DNA from: Acidobacteriota bacterium
GTDB lineage: Bacteria; Acidobacteriota; Vicinamibacteria; Vicinamibacterales; CAVVIG01
DNA: 49,786 nucleotides
Direction of reading: 5' to 3'
Assembly (NCBI GenBank): GCA_028876655.1
Contig: JAGWRA010000139.1
Location: 1-49,786 of the forward strand
The notes below the pieces were generated by a model that was given only the letters and a program-made list of their open reading frames with translations, had not been told where the DNA came from and did no database searches. Shown one piece after another: positions 23,583 to 31,521 of the stretch. A program made the translations under genes and the position numbers. Position 1 is the first letter of the stretch, and each line of letters opens with the position of its first letter.

Positions 23583-24982
23583 GCGACCCGGAGACCCGTC
23601 GCATGGACGCCGTGCTGCAGTTCCTCGTTGACCACTTCGATCAATACCTCCGCGAGCTCGCCGAGTTCGTCGCCATCCCGTCGGTCAGCACCGATCCCGC
23701 GCGCGCGGCCGACGTGCGCCGCGCGGCTGAATGGGTGTCGCAGCGGGTGCGCCGCGCCGGCTTCACGACGGTCGAGACCTGGGAGACGCCGCGGCATCCC
23801 GCCGTCTACGCCCGCTGCGACGCGGGACCGGACGCGCCGACGGTGCTCGTCTACGGCCACATGGACGTCCAGCCGGCCGACCCGGTCGAGAAATGGCAGT
23901 CGCCGCCCTTCGAGCTGACCGCGCGCGACGGCCGTTGGTATGCCCGCGGCATCAGCGACGACAAGGCGTCGATGCTGCTGCCGATCCTCGCGGCCGAGGC
24001 CTTCTTCGCCACCGGCGCACGGCCGCCCGTGAACCTCCGCTTCCTCTTCGAGGCGGAAGAGGAAATCGGCAGCGTCGATCTGCCCGCCCTCGTCCGCGAC
24101 CGGCGCGACGCGCTGGCCTGTGACGTCGTGCTGTCGGCCGACGGCGGCATGTGGCGGCCCGAGGTGCCGAGCATCACCGTCAGCGCGCGCGGCATGGCGG
24201 GACTCGAATTCACCGTCCGCGGCCCCGGCAAGGACCTCCATTCCGGCCGCCACGGCGGCGGTGTCGCCAATCCGCTGCACGCGGCCGCCGCGTTGGTCGC
24301 ATCGCTGCACGACGGGGGACGTGTGGCGGTCGAGGGGTTCTACGACGACGTGGTGCCGATCGAGCCGGCGCTGCAGCAGGCGCTGGATCGGCTGTCGTAC
24401 GACGAACAGCAGTACTTCTCGGGCATCGGCGCGCCGGCGCCGTTCGGCGAGCCGGGCTACGGCACCCTCGCGCGCCAGTGGTATCGCCCCACGCTCGAGG
24501 TCAACGGCTTGTGGGGCGGCTATCAGGGGCCCGGCAGCAAGACGGTCCTCCCGAGCGAGGCGCACGTGAAGATCACCTGCCGCCTCGTGCCGGACCAGGA
24601 TCCGGACGATGTGGCGGGGAAGGTGCGGCGCCACCTCGAACGGCATTGCCCGCCCGGCGTCACCCTGACCTTCGGGGACGGGCACGAGGGGGCCACGGCC
24701 TATCGTGTGTCGCCGGGAACTCCTGCCGTCCGGGCCGCTGCGGACACACTCGCCGAGGTCTTCGGCACGCCGCCCGACATCGTCGGCATGGGCGGCACCG
24801 TCCCCATCGTGGCGACCTTTCGCGACGTGCTCGGCGCGGACACGGTCTTCTTCTCGTTCAGCACGGCCGACGAGGACATCCACGCGCCGAACGAGTTCTA
24901 CCGGCCCGAGCGCTTCCGCCTCGGCCTGCAGGCCTGGGCGCGCGTGTGGCGAAAGCTGGCGGAGACGCGGCGTGGCACGTGA
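23579..24982 (+). CDS. M20-family dipeptidase/amidohydrolase
   Basis: A 467-residue M20 metallopeptidase (PepV/CNDP-like dipeptidase group) using two zinc ions. His94 and Asp96 occur in YGHMDVQPAD, the bridging Asp127 in ISDDKAS, the catalytic and metal Glu pair in FEAEEEIGS, and the late metal His in DEDIHAPNEFY. A dimerisation insert spans about residues 200-370 and includes DLHSGRHGG. Family members cleave dipeptides, including unusual ones such as carnosine. The GTG start overlaps the previous stop (GTGA), and this is the last gene of the rightward cluster. The GC-rich inverted repeats downstream probably mark the end of the transcript. Confidence 0.9.
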   Translation: MSDPETRRMDAVLQFLVDHFDQYLRELAEFVAIPSVSTDPARAADVRRAAEWVSQRVRRAGFTTVETWETPRHPAVYARCDAGPDAPTVLVYGHMDVQPADPVEKWQSPPFELTARDGRWYARGISDDKASMLLPILAAEAFFATGARPPVNLRFLFEAEEEIGSVDLPALVRDRRDALACDVVLSADGGMWRPEVPSITVSARGMAGLEFTVRGPGKDLHSGRHGGGVANPLHAAAALVASLHDGGRVAVEGFYDDVVPIEPALQQALDRLSYDEQQYFSGIGAPAPFGEPGYGTLARQWYRPTLEVNGLWGGYQGPGSKTVLPSEAHVKITCRLVPDQDPDDVAGKVRRHLERHCPPGVTLTFGDGHEGATAYRVSPGTPAVRAAADTLAEVFGTPPDIVGMGGTVPIVATFRDVLGADTVFFSFSTADEDIHAPNEFYRPERFRLGLQAWARVWRKLAETRRGT

Positions 24983-25015
24983 AGCTCTAAGGGGACGTCC
25001 CTGCCGTGACGCGTA

Positions 25016-25039
25016 GGGGCGGCCCGAAGTGGCGGCCCC
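25016..25039. repeat. Imperfect inverted repeat GGGGCGGCC / GGCGGCCCC
   Basis: Arms of 9 bases at 25016-25024 and 25031-25039 pair at eight of nine positions. It follows the M20 gene and could help stop transcription. The flanks (ACGCGTAG before, GGCGGCCCCNGGAGAC after) partly match the element at 15141-15190, so it may be a dispersed repeat. A GGGACGTCCC palindrome lies just upstream (24992-25001). Confidence 0.45.
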
Positions 25040-25127
25040 CGGAGACGGCTGAGCTCGGTGCCCGCTCGAACATTCGGTGGCCCGCCGTCGTAGACTCGTG
25101 CAGGAACCCCACACAAGGAGGGGACTG

Positions 25128-25934
25128 ATGGGTCGGATTGGTCGCAGCTTTCAGCTCGTCGGCGAGTCGTACCGGGTGCTGATGCGGGACAAGGAGCTGA
25201 TGATCCTGCCGCTCATCTCCGGCGTCGTCATGTCGATCGTGGTCACCCTGTTCGCGGTGCCGATCGGCATCGGCGGCGCGGTCGAGGCGGGGCACGGGGC
25301 CGTCGCCCTCCTGTTCCTGCCGGTGTACATCGTGCTGTACGCCGTCGGGATCTTCTTCCAGGCCGCCATCGTCGCCGGCGCCACCGAGCGGATGAGGGGC
25401 GGCGACCCGACCGTGCGCTCGGCGCTGCAGGCCGCCTGGCGGCGGATCGGGCCGATCCTGATCTGGGCGGTCGTGGCCGCCACGGTCGGGATGATCATCC
25501 GCGCGATCCACGATCGCGTCGGCTTCGTCGGACGCATCGTCGCCGCGATGGCGGGCGCCGCCTGGTCGCTCGCCACCTTCTTCGTCGTCCCCGTGCTGGT
25601 GCTCGAGGACCATTCCGTCAGCGAGTCGTTCTCGAAATCGGTGCAGGTGTTCAAGAAGACCTGGGGCGAGACGGTGGTGGGGCAGGTGAGTCTCGGCGCC
25701 GCGGCCGTCTGCGCCTGGCTGACGCTCGTGGCGCTCACCGGTCTGCTCGCCTGGGCCGTCGGCCTCGCGGCGATCGCCGTCTTCGTCGTCGGCGCGATCG
25801 TGCTGATGATCTTCTTCCCGGCCCTCCAGGGAGTCTATGTCGCGTCGCTGTACCGTTACGCGACTGAAGGCGCAGCGCCGTCCGGATTCAACCCGGCGCT
25901 GCTCAATCAGGCCTTCGCGCCGAAGCGGCAGTAG
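25128..25934 (+). CDS. DUF6159-family membrane protein
   Basis: A 268-residue integral membrane protein with about six hydrophobic segments arranged as two pairs plus a final pair. FFVVPVLVLEDHSVSESFSKS followed by FKKTWGE is a phrase shared with glycerophosphoryl-diester/YihY-type and DUF6159 membrane proteins. No catalytic motif is visible, and I can give no function. The start at 25128 is marked by an excellent AAGGAGGGG. It is separated from the M20 gene by 145 bp and converges with the small PadR-linked membrane gene 19 bp downstream. Confidence 0.75.
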   Translation: MGRIGRSFQLVGESYRVLMRDKELMILPLISGVVMSIVVTLFAVPIGIGGAVEAGHGAVALLFLPVYIVLYAVGIFFQAAIVAGATERMRGGDPTVRSALQAAWRRIGPILIWAVVAATVGMIIRAIHDRVGFVGRIVAAMAGAAWSLATFFVVPVLVLEDHSVSESFSKSVQVFKKTWGETVVGQVSLGAAAVCAWLTLVALTGLLAWAVGLAAIAVFVVGAIVLMIFFPALQGVYVASLYRYATEGAAPSGFNPALLNQAFAPKRQ

Positions 25935-25953
25935 TGCATCTGCCGGCCGCGGT

Positions 25954-26454
25954 TCACCAGTACCCGATCGCCGCCAGGAAGACGAGCGTCGTCCCCATGA
26001 TCGCCGCCTGGGCCCTCCACGGCTGCCCCTTCATGATCCAGAAGGGGAAGGACAGGGTCAGCGCCACCAGGAAGCCGAACTGCGTCAGGACGCCGCCCGT
26101 CGCGGGCCAGCCGCTGGCGCTGGCGGCCTGGCCGAGGCGGGTGAGCAGGAAGGTCACGCCAATCAGGAACAAGGCCGCGATCAGCGCATCACGCACGGTG
26201 TAGCGCGCGGCGTTCCGTTCGCAGGCGAGCATCGACTTCAGCATCTGCATCCCTCCATGATTGGTCGCAGCGCGACCGCTGGCGGCCGCGCGCCGCACAT
26301 CGCCTGACAGCCAGGCGTCGATCGCCCCGCAGACGACGTCGAAAGTCTGCCGCGGGCCGAGCGGACCGGCCCCGGCCAGCGCCAGGAACTCGTCGCCATA
26401 GCGTTCGCGCCAGGCGCGCGGGTAGAGACGGAGCAGGCGGTCGGCAGCGGGCAT
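25954..26454 (-). CDS. PadR-linked membrane protein with YPxxWRxRYGDEF domain
   Basis: A 166-residue protein of unknown function. The first 50 residues hold LLRLYPRAWRERYGDEFLAL, a domain found in many acidobacterial and actinobacterial proteins next to PadR regulators, often as a cytoplasmic prefix to permease-like parts. Three hydrophobic helices follow between about residues 85 and 165. Its ATG is 2 nt after the stop of the padR gene and GGAGAG lies just before it, so the two are co-translated. It is probably the regulated target or an effector of that PadR. Confidence 0.7.
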   Translation of the reverse strand: MPAADRLLRLYPRAWRERYGDEFLALAGAGPLGPRQTFDVVCGAIDAWLSGDVRRAAASGRAATNHGGMQMLKSMLACERNAARYTVRDALIAALFLIGVTFLLTRLGQAASASGWPATGGVLTQFGFLVALTLSFPFWIMKGQPWRAQAAIMGTTLVFLAAIGYW

Positions 26455-26456
26455 GG

Positions 26457-26798
26457 TCAGCTCTCCGCGAGTCGGGCGCGGCCCACGCGGGCGACGGCAT
26501 ACAGGCTGTCGAGCCGCGCCCGCAGCACGCGGACGCCGGCGGCCGTCAGCCGGTACGGCCGGCGCCGTTCCTCGGCCGGCAGCGGCTCGATCCATTTCCG
26601 CGCTTCGAGGCGGGCAATCGCTCCGTAGAGCGTCCCCGGCCCGAGCTTCTGGCTCGTGACGGCCTCGATGTCCTGCGTCATCGCGTAGCCATGCTTCGGG
26701 CCGTCGGCAAGCGAAATCAAGATGTAGAGTGCCGGCTCCGAGAACCGTCCCAGGTCGGCCAGGTCTTCAGCGCGTGGCTTCATCGTCATTCCGTGCAT
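26457..26798 (-). CDS. PadR-family transcriptional regulator
   Basis: A 113-residue winged-helix regulator of the PadR-s1 type. ALYILISLADGPKHGYAMTQDIE, split around the helix-turn-helix, then LGPGTLYGAIARLEARKWIE (recognition helix and wing) and RRRPYRLTAAGV are typical, and a short C-terminal dimer helix follows. Three in-frame ATGs (26798, 26789, 26783) are possible, none with a strong SD. A promoter with a palindrome over its spacer lies 46 bp upstream, which fits autorepression. It is the first gene of a two-gene transcript with the small membrane protein. Confidence 0.88.
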   Translation of the reverse strand: MHGMTMKPRAEDLADLGRFSEPALYILISLADGPKHGYAMTQDIEAVTSQKLGPGTLYGAIARLEARKWIEPLPAEERRRPYRLTAAGVRVLRARLDSLYAVARVGRARLAES

Positions 26799-26840
26799 GC
26801 GCCGCCGAGTCCGTGCCGGGCGACGTCATTTACTGCGTGA

Positions 26841-26873
26841 TACGTAATACTACGTGTTGCGTAGTAGTGTCAA
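26841..26873 (-). promoter_or_regulatory. padR promoter with overlapping palindrome
   Basis: On the minus strand, TTGACA (26868-26873) and TATTAC (26844-26849) are separated by 18 bp. TACGTAA (26841-26847) and TTGCGTA (26857-26863) form an inverted repeat with one mismatch, covering the -10 and spacer. This is the expected place for PadR autorepression. Confidence 0.65.
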
Positions 26874-26911
26874 GTCCGGTGCGCGGGCCGACTGGAGCTA
26901 GAATCCGAGAC

Positions 26912-27847
26912 ATGAGCGACGGCGCAACGGTCTACGTGCTGGGGGCGGGCGCCATCGGATCCGCCCTCGCCGTTCATCTGCAGGCCAGCAGCCGGAAGGT
27001 CGTGCTGGTGCGGACCAGCCGGAGCGGCCTGGCCGAGGCGCCGGACACGCTGGTCGTGCGCAGTCTGCAGGGCGACGAAGTCCGTGCCACACTGCCGGCG
27101 GTTTCGCTCGACCGGCTTGATCGGTTCGACGGCATCCTCGTCATCTCCGCCAAGTCCTACGCGAATCCCGCGATCGCGGCAGCGCTCGCGGCCAGGGGCG
27201 CGGTCGCGCCGCTCGTCCTCCTGCAGAACGGGCTCGGGGTGGAGGAGCCCTTCCTGGCCGCCGGGCTTCCCGGTGTCTACCGGTGCGTGATCTTCGCCAC
27301 TGGCGAGAAGCGCGAGGACGGCAGCGTCTCGTTCGGCAGCGTCCGCCCGTCGCCAATCGGCGTCGTCCGTGGGGACCGGGACGCGCTGCACCAGATCGTG
27401 CAGGCGCTCGACACGCCGGCCTTCCGCTTTGCGGAGGACGGCGACATCCGCCGGACGGTCTGGCAGAAGGCGATCATCAACGCCGTCTTCAATTCCATCT
27501 GCCCGCTGCTCGAGATCGACAACGGCGTCTTCCATCGCGAGGAGGACGCGCGGCGCCTGGCGGGCGGGATCGTGACGGAAGGCGTCGCCGTCGCGCGCAG
27601 CCTCGGCGTGGACCTCGATCGCGACGGCCTGATGCAGCAGATCCTGGCGATCAGTCGTGGCTCCGACGGGCAGGCCATCTCGACGCTGCAGGACATCCGC
27701 CGCGGCCGGCCGACCGAAATCGAGTCGCTGAACCTGGAGATCGCACGCGTCGGCGGGCGCGCGACACCGCCGGTGCCGGCGGAACGGACGGAACTGCTCG
27801 GCCGGATGGTGGCGCTGAAGGCGACTCTGCGGCAGGCGGCGCGATAG
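26912..27847 (+). CDS. Ketopantoate reductase-family protein
   Basis: A 311-residue member of the PanE/ApbA family. LGAGAIGSALAVHLQ is the NADP-binding motif, LLQNGLGVEEP marks the cofactor pocket, WQKAIINAVFNSICPL is the conserved K..N..NPL segment, and TLQDIRRGRPTEIESLN is the substrate signature. It is closer to canonical PanE than the copy at 20704, so this is the best candidate of the three for genuine 2-dehydropantoate reduction, but no panB or panC is in view. ATG 26912 has only a modest SD. It is divergent from padR, and a DUF488 gene follows 64 bp later. Confidence 0.86.
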   Translation: MSDGATVYVLGAGAIGSALAVHLQASSRKVVLVRTSRSGLAEAPDTLVVRSLQGDEVRATLPAVSLDRLDRFDGILVISAKSYANPAIAAALAARGAVAPLVLLQNGLGVEEPFLAAGLPGVYRCVIFATGEKREDGSVSFGSVRPSPIGVVRGDRDALHQIVQALDTPAFRFAEDGDIRRTVWQKAIINAVFNSICPLLEIDNGVFHREEDARRLAGGIVTEGVAVARSLGVDLDRDGLMQQILAISRGSDGQAISTLQDIRRGRPTEIESLNLEIARVGGRATPPVPAERTELLGRMVALKATLRQAAR

Positions 27848-27911
27848 TCGCCCGCGTGCGCGCCGGCGGCGAGCGGTGGCGCCGCGCATCGACCCGGAGG
27901 AGGAACGACGC

Positions 27912-28298
27912 ATGGCCATTCGAGTGGTGCAGTTGGGAACCCCGCGGGCACGTGGCGAGGGGCTGCGGATCGGAACCGTCCGGCGACCGCCGCGCGGCGT
28001 GCCGAAGACGGAGTACGCCGCCCGCGACTTCTACGACGTGTGGCTGCCCGAGCTCGCGCCGTCGGACGCGCTGGTCAAGCAGGCGCAGCAGGCGGCCGAC
28101 GATCGGGCGTGGCGCCGGTTCGAGCAGCGCTACCGCGCCGAGATGAAGCGTCCGGAGGCCGCGCGCCTGCTGGCGCTGCTCGCCGCGCTGTCACAGCGGA
28201 CCGACGTCTCGGTCGGGTGCTATTGCGAGGACGAATCGCACTGTCATCGCTCGGTGCTGAAGGCGCTCCTGCAGGAGCACGGCGCGCGCCTGGCGTGA
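27912..28298 (+). CDS. DUF488-family protein
   Basis: A 128-residue protein of the DUF488 family, small soluble alpha/beta proteins of unknown function. The signature GCYCEDESHCHRSVL near the C-terminus is intact and resembles a metal or nucleic-acid-binding cysteine/histidine cluster. FYDVWLPELAPSDALV and FEQRYRAEM also fit the family. The start at 27912 is supported by GGAGGAGG. Downstream genes on the same strand are close, so it may be the first of a small accessory run. Confidence 0.85.
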   Translation: MAIRVVQLGTPRARGEGLRIGTVRRPPRGVPKTEYAARDFYDVWLPELAPSDALVKQAQQAADDRAWRRFEQRYRAEMKRPEAARLLALLAALSQRTDVSVGCYCEDESHCHRSVLKALLQEHGARLA

Positions 28299-28344
28299 GC
28301 CGGCCGCGCGGCGGGTGCGGAACCGATTGTCGGGGAGATCACTC

Positions 28345-28920
28345 GTGCTGCAGAGACTCGTGACCAACTGGGTATACGGCGGCTCGCTGGCCGGCGTGCT
28401 GCTGCTCCTGCTGGCGCCGCTCCTCACGCGGACCTGGCCCGCGTCGCTCGCGGCCACCTTTCTCCTGCTGCCGGTCTACATGGTCCATCAGTACGAGGAG
28501 CACGACGACGACCGCTTCCGGCGGTTCGTCAACGGCACGATGGGGCACGGACACGAGGTGTTGTCGCGCGGCGACGTGTTCGTGATCAACGTGCCCGGCG
28601 TCTGGGGCGTCATCGCGATTTCGGTCTACCTGGCCGCGACGGTCCACGTCGGCTTCGCCCTGATTGCCGTGTACCTCGTCCTGGTCAACGCGGTGGTCCA
28701 CGTGCTGCCCGCCCTGATCCTCCGCCGGTACAACCCCGGGCTCGTGACGGCCCTCGTGCTGTTCTTCCCGTTCGGGGGATTCGCACTCCGGCAGGTCCAG
28801 CAGGCGGGAGGCGGCGCGGCGCCCGATCAGGCGCTCGGTCTCGGGCTGGCCATCGCCATCCACGCCGCCATCATGCTGCACGTCCGGCGGAACGTGCTGG
28901 CCGCGGCCCGCGCGACGTAG
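28345..28920 (+). CDS. HXXEE-domain membrane protein
   Basis: A 191-residue membrane protein of about five hydrophobic segments with the HXXEE motif (HQYEEH) after the second helix and an NAVVHVLPALI stretch further on. The conserved His/Glu set within the membrane suggests metal or enzyme function, but the family is uncharacterised. The GTG at 28345 follows GGGGAG. The next gene begins 10 bp after its stop, so they are likely one transcript. Confidence 0.8.
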   Translation: MLQRLVTNWVYGGSLAGVLLLLLAPLLTRTWPASLAATFLLLPVYMVHQYEEHDDDRFRRFVNGTMGHGHEVLSRGDVFVINVPGVWGVIAISVYLAATVHVGFALIAVYLVLVNAVVHVLPALILRRYNPGLVTALVLFFPFGGFALRQVQQAGGGAAPDQALGLGLAIAIHAAIMLHVRRNVLAAARAT

Positions 28921-28930
28921 GAGACGGGCG

Positions 28931-29347
28931 ATGGCTGCCGACGACCAGGCGTTCCACGAGCTGTGCGGCTACACGCTCGCGCACGGCGATCCGGCGTTCA
29001 TCCATCAGCACGTGGTCGACGCCTTCGCGGCTCAGGAGGCGGACGAGGAGACGAAGCCGATCAAGATCACCTTCGCGCTGGTCGGTCTGTATCTTCACGT
29101 CGAACGCGGCCAGACGGGGCGGTGGGCGCAGCGGGTCCACATGCAGCTCGCGAAGCGGAAGCACGACTGGCCCTCGTTCACGCTGCCCGCCGACCGCGGC
29201 GCCATCACGGCCGCCGACGTGCTGGCCGTGCCCCCCGGCCCCGAGCGGGATCGGGCGATCGACGCCTGGTGCGCGTCGGTCTGGGCGGCCTATCGCGACA
29301 GCCACGGGGCCGTTGAAGCCCTGCTGCGCACGCACGGCCTCATCTGA
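28931..29347 (+). CDS. DUF5946-family protein
   Basis: A 138-residue soluble protein matching the DUF5946 pattern: CGYTLAHGDPAFIHQHVVDA, then DEETKPIKITFALVGLYLH, a GRWAQRVHMQLAK helix and a C-terminal WCASVWAAYRDS helix. Conserved His and Asp residues in GDPAFIHQH suggest a metal site. No function is known. It sits in a run of small genes (DUF488, HXXEE, this gene, cupin) with short gaps. Confidence 0.8.
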   Translation: MAADDQAFHELCGYTLAHGDPAFIHQHVVDAFAAQEADEETKPIKITFALVGLYLHVERGQTGRWAQRVHMQLAKRKHDWPSFTLPADRGAITAADVLAVPPGPERDRAIDAWCASVWAAYRDSHGAVEALLRTHGLI

Positions 29348-29372
29348 TCATCACTCGAGGAGCAGGGAGGAC

Positions 29373-29864
29373 ATGGCACCGATCCCGGACGGCACGGATG
29401 AGTTCTTCTTCTTCAATACCCGCGTGACGGTCCGCGTGCCGTTCACGGCGGGGGCGGACACGGTGAGCGTGCTGGAACACCGGGCGCCGGTCGGCGACTC
29501 GCCACCCCTGCACCGCCACGTCAACGAGGATGAAATCTTCCACGTCCTCGAGGGAACGTTCCGGTTCCGCGTCGGCGATCGCGACGTGACGGCGGGCGCG
29601 GGCGAGTGGCTGCTCGTCCCGAAGGGCGTCGTCCATTCGTATCTCGTCACGTCGACCGGCGGTGGACACTGGCTGACCGTGACGACGCAGACTGATTTCG
29701 AGCGGTTCGTGCGGGCGATCGGCCGGCCGGCGACGGGGCCCGGCCTGCCCGCGCCGTCCGGTCCGCCGACGCCGGCGCAGGTCGCGGAACTGACGCAGCT
29801 CGCGGCGCAGTTCGGCATCGAGCTCGTCGGACCGCCGCTGCACGGTGGGGATCGCACCGGCTGA
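29373..29864 (+). CDS. Cupin-domain protein
   Basis: A 163-residue single-cupin protein. Motif 1 (PPLHRHVNEDEIFHVLEG) provides two His and one Glu as metal ligands, and motif 2 (GEWLLVPKGVVHSY) provides the last His. A Pro-rich tail of about 50 residues (PTPAQVAEL onward) follows. Proteins of this type bind Fe, Mn or Zn and may be dioxygenases, isomerases or ligand sensors; the sequence does not choose. The start at 29373 is supported by GGGAGGA. Confidence 0.85.
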   Translation: MAPIPDGTDEFFFFNTRVTVRVPFTAGADTVSVLEHRAPVGDSPPLHRHVNEDEIFHVLEGTFRFRVGDRDVTAGAGEWLLVPKGVVHSYLVTSTGGGHWLTVTTQTDFERFVRAIGRPATGPGLPAPSGPPTPAQVAELTQLAAQFGIELVGPPLHGGDRTG

Positions 29865-30054
29865 GTCGACGCACGGAGCCGCCTTCGAGGCATGGTGCCG
29901 GCGGCGGACCCTTCGAGGACCCTGCGAACTGCCGGCCCCGCCTGCGCGGGACCCGAGGTGCCTCGACGTGGCGGCCCAAGACACGCAGAGGGTCCAGCCC
30001 GGGTCGGACACGACCGCGCGTCACCTGTCGGAGCCACACTCGAAAGGAGTCGCC

Positions 30055-31431
30055 ATGCGCAAGGTGCTGCTGTTCTCCGTGCTGCTCCTCGCCGGCCTGC
30101 TCGGTTCGCAGTGGCTGCCGCGGATGGCCGGGCCCGCCTGGGAGCCGGTGGCCGACGGCATCCGCGTGCTGACGATGGCCGGGCTGTCGTTCATCATGAT
30201 CCACGTCGGCTACGAGTTCGACCTCGACAAGTCGAACCTCCGCCGGTACGCCTGGGACTACGTCGTCGCCTTCACGGCGGCCAGCTTCCCGTGGATCTTC
30301 GTCACCCTGTACTTCGTCTTCGTGCTCCTGCCGCCCGCGGTCTGGTGGACCCCGGCCGCCTGGCAGGAAACGCTGCTCGCCGCCCGCTTCGCCGCGCCGA
30401 CCTCGGCGGGCGTCCTGTTCTCGATGCTGGCGGCGGCCGGGCTCGGCGCGACGTGGCTGTACCGCAAGGCCCGCATCCTGGCGATCTTCGACGACCTGGA
30501 CACGGTGCTCCTGATGATCCCGCTCAAGATGGCCATGATCGGCCTGGCCTGGCAGCTGGGCCTGATTGCCGTCGTCATGGTGGTCATGCTCGCCATCGCC
30601 TACCGCTACCTGCACGCGGTTCGGCTGCCGGTGAGCTGGCCCTGGGTGCTGGGATACGCCGGTGTCATCACTGCGGCGAGCGAGATCGTCTACAAAGCCT
30701 CCACGATCATCGACGACTCGGTGCCGGTGCACGTCGAGGTGCTGCTGCCCGCCTTCGTCCTGGGCTGCGTCCTGGCGTATCCCGATCCGAAGACCGACGG
30801 AGGCGGTCCGTCTCACGCGGAGGGACATGGCGACGCCCACACCGTGCTCGATGCGCCGGCGGAACGGCGGGTGGCCACGATCGTCGCGGCCGCGTTCATG
30901 GTCCTCGTCGGACTGTCCATGCCGCTGATCGTCGGGGGGGAGACGGTGCCCGCGGCGGGAGCTGTGCGGGCGAAGATGGAGCCGTCGCTGCGCGCCGCAG
31001 GGGCGCCGGCCGCCGAGGCGGCCGTGGCAGCCGCGGGGCGTGCCGCCGCGATCGGCCGGGTCACGGCGGCCCAGCCGCCGCCGGGCTGGTGGCTGATTGC
31101 TCTGCACGTCCTTCTCGTGACGGTGTTGTCCAACCTCGGGAAGATGTTCCCCGCGTTCTGTTACCGCCGCGAGGCCGACTGGCGGGAACGGCTGGCCCTG
31201 GCCGTCGGCATGTGGCCGCGCGGGGAAGTCGGCGCCGGCGTGCTCGTCATCGCGCTCAGCTACGGCATCGGCGGCCCCGTCGTCACCATTGCCATGCTCA
31301 GCCTCGCCCTGAACCTCGTCCTGACCGGCGCCTTCATCTATGTCGTGCGGCGGTTGACCGCGGCTGAGCGGGGCGGCGGAGTCGCCGGACCGATGGCCCT
31401 GGGCCCGGCCGGGGGTGCGATCGACGGGTGA
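30055..31431 (+). CDS. Cation:proton antiporter (CPA family, Na+/H+ exchanger-like)
   Basis: A 458-residue membrane protein with about 12 segments of the sodium/hydrogen exchanger fold. FDDLDTVLLMIPLKM holds the paired acidic residues expected in the core, and WPRGEVGAGVLVIAL provides the conserved Gly/Glu helix. A 70-residue Ala-rich hydrophilic insert (about residues 300-370) interrupts two helices and is unusual for the family. The start at 30055 follows AAAGGAG. It probably exchanges Na+ or K+ for H+, with a role in pH or salt balance. The 190-bp gap upstream shows no clear element. Confidence 0.82.
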   Translation: MRKVLLFSVLLLAGLLGSQWLPRMAGPAWEPVADGIRVLTMAGLSFIMIHVGYEFDLDKSNLRRYAWDYVVAFTAASFPWIFVTLYFVFVLLPPAVWWTPAAWQETLLAARFAAPTSAGVLFSMLAAAGLGATWLYRKARILAIFDDLDTVLLMIPLKMAMIGLAWQLGLIAVVMVVMLAIAYRYLHAVRLPVSWPWVLGYAGVITAASEIVYKASTIIDDSVPVHVEVLLPAFVLGCVLAYPDPKTDGGGPSHAEGHGDAHTVLDAPAERRVATIVAAAFMVLVGLSMPLIVGGETVPAAGAVRAKMEPSLRAAGAPAAEAAVAAAGRAAAIGRVTAAQPPPGWWLIALHVLLVTVLSNLGKMFPAFCYRREADWRERLALAVGMWPRGEVGAGVLVIALSYGIGGPVVTIAMLSLALNLVLTGAFIYVVRRLTAAERGGGVAGPMALGPAGGAIDG

Positions 31432-31521
31432 CGGAAGCGGAGAGCGGTCCCGTGCGCGCGCTCGCCGTCGTCACGATCGCGTTCGTCACGATGCTCGTCG
31501 TCCAAGTGGCAGGAGGACGTC

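Noticed and set aside
31428-31521. Small hydrophobic reading frame (GTG overlapping the antiporter stop) before the CPBP gene
   Set aside because: It has no own ribosome site, runs into the CPBP gene in another frame and soon becomes low-complexity Arg/Gly-rich. The CPBP ATG at 31522 has a strong SD, so this is more likely a spacer.
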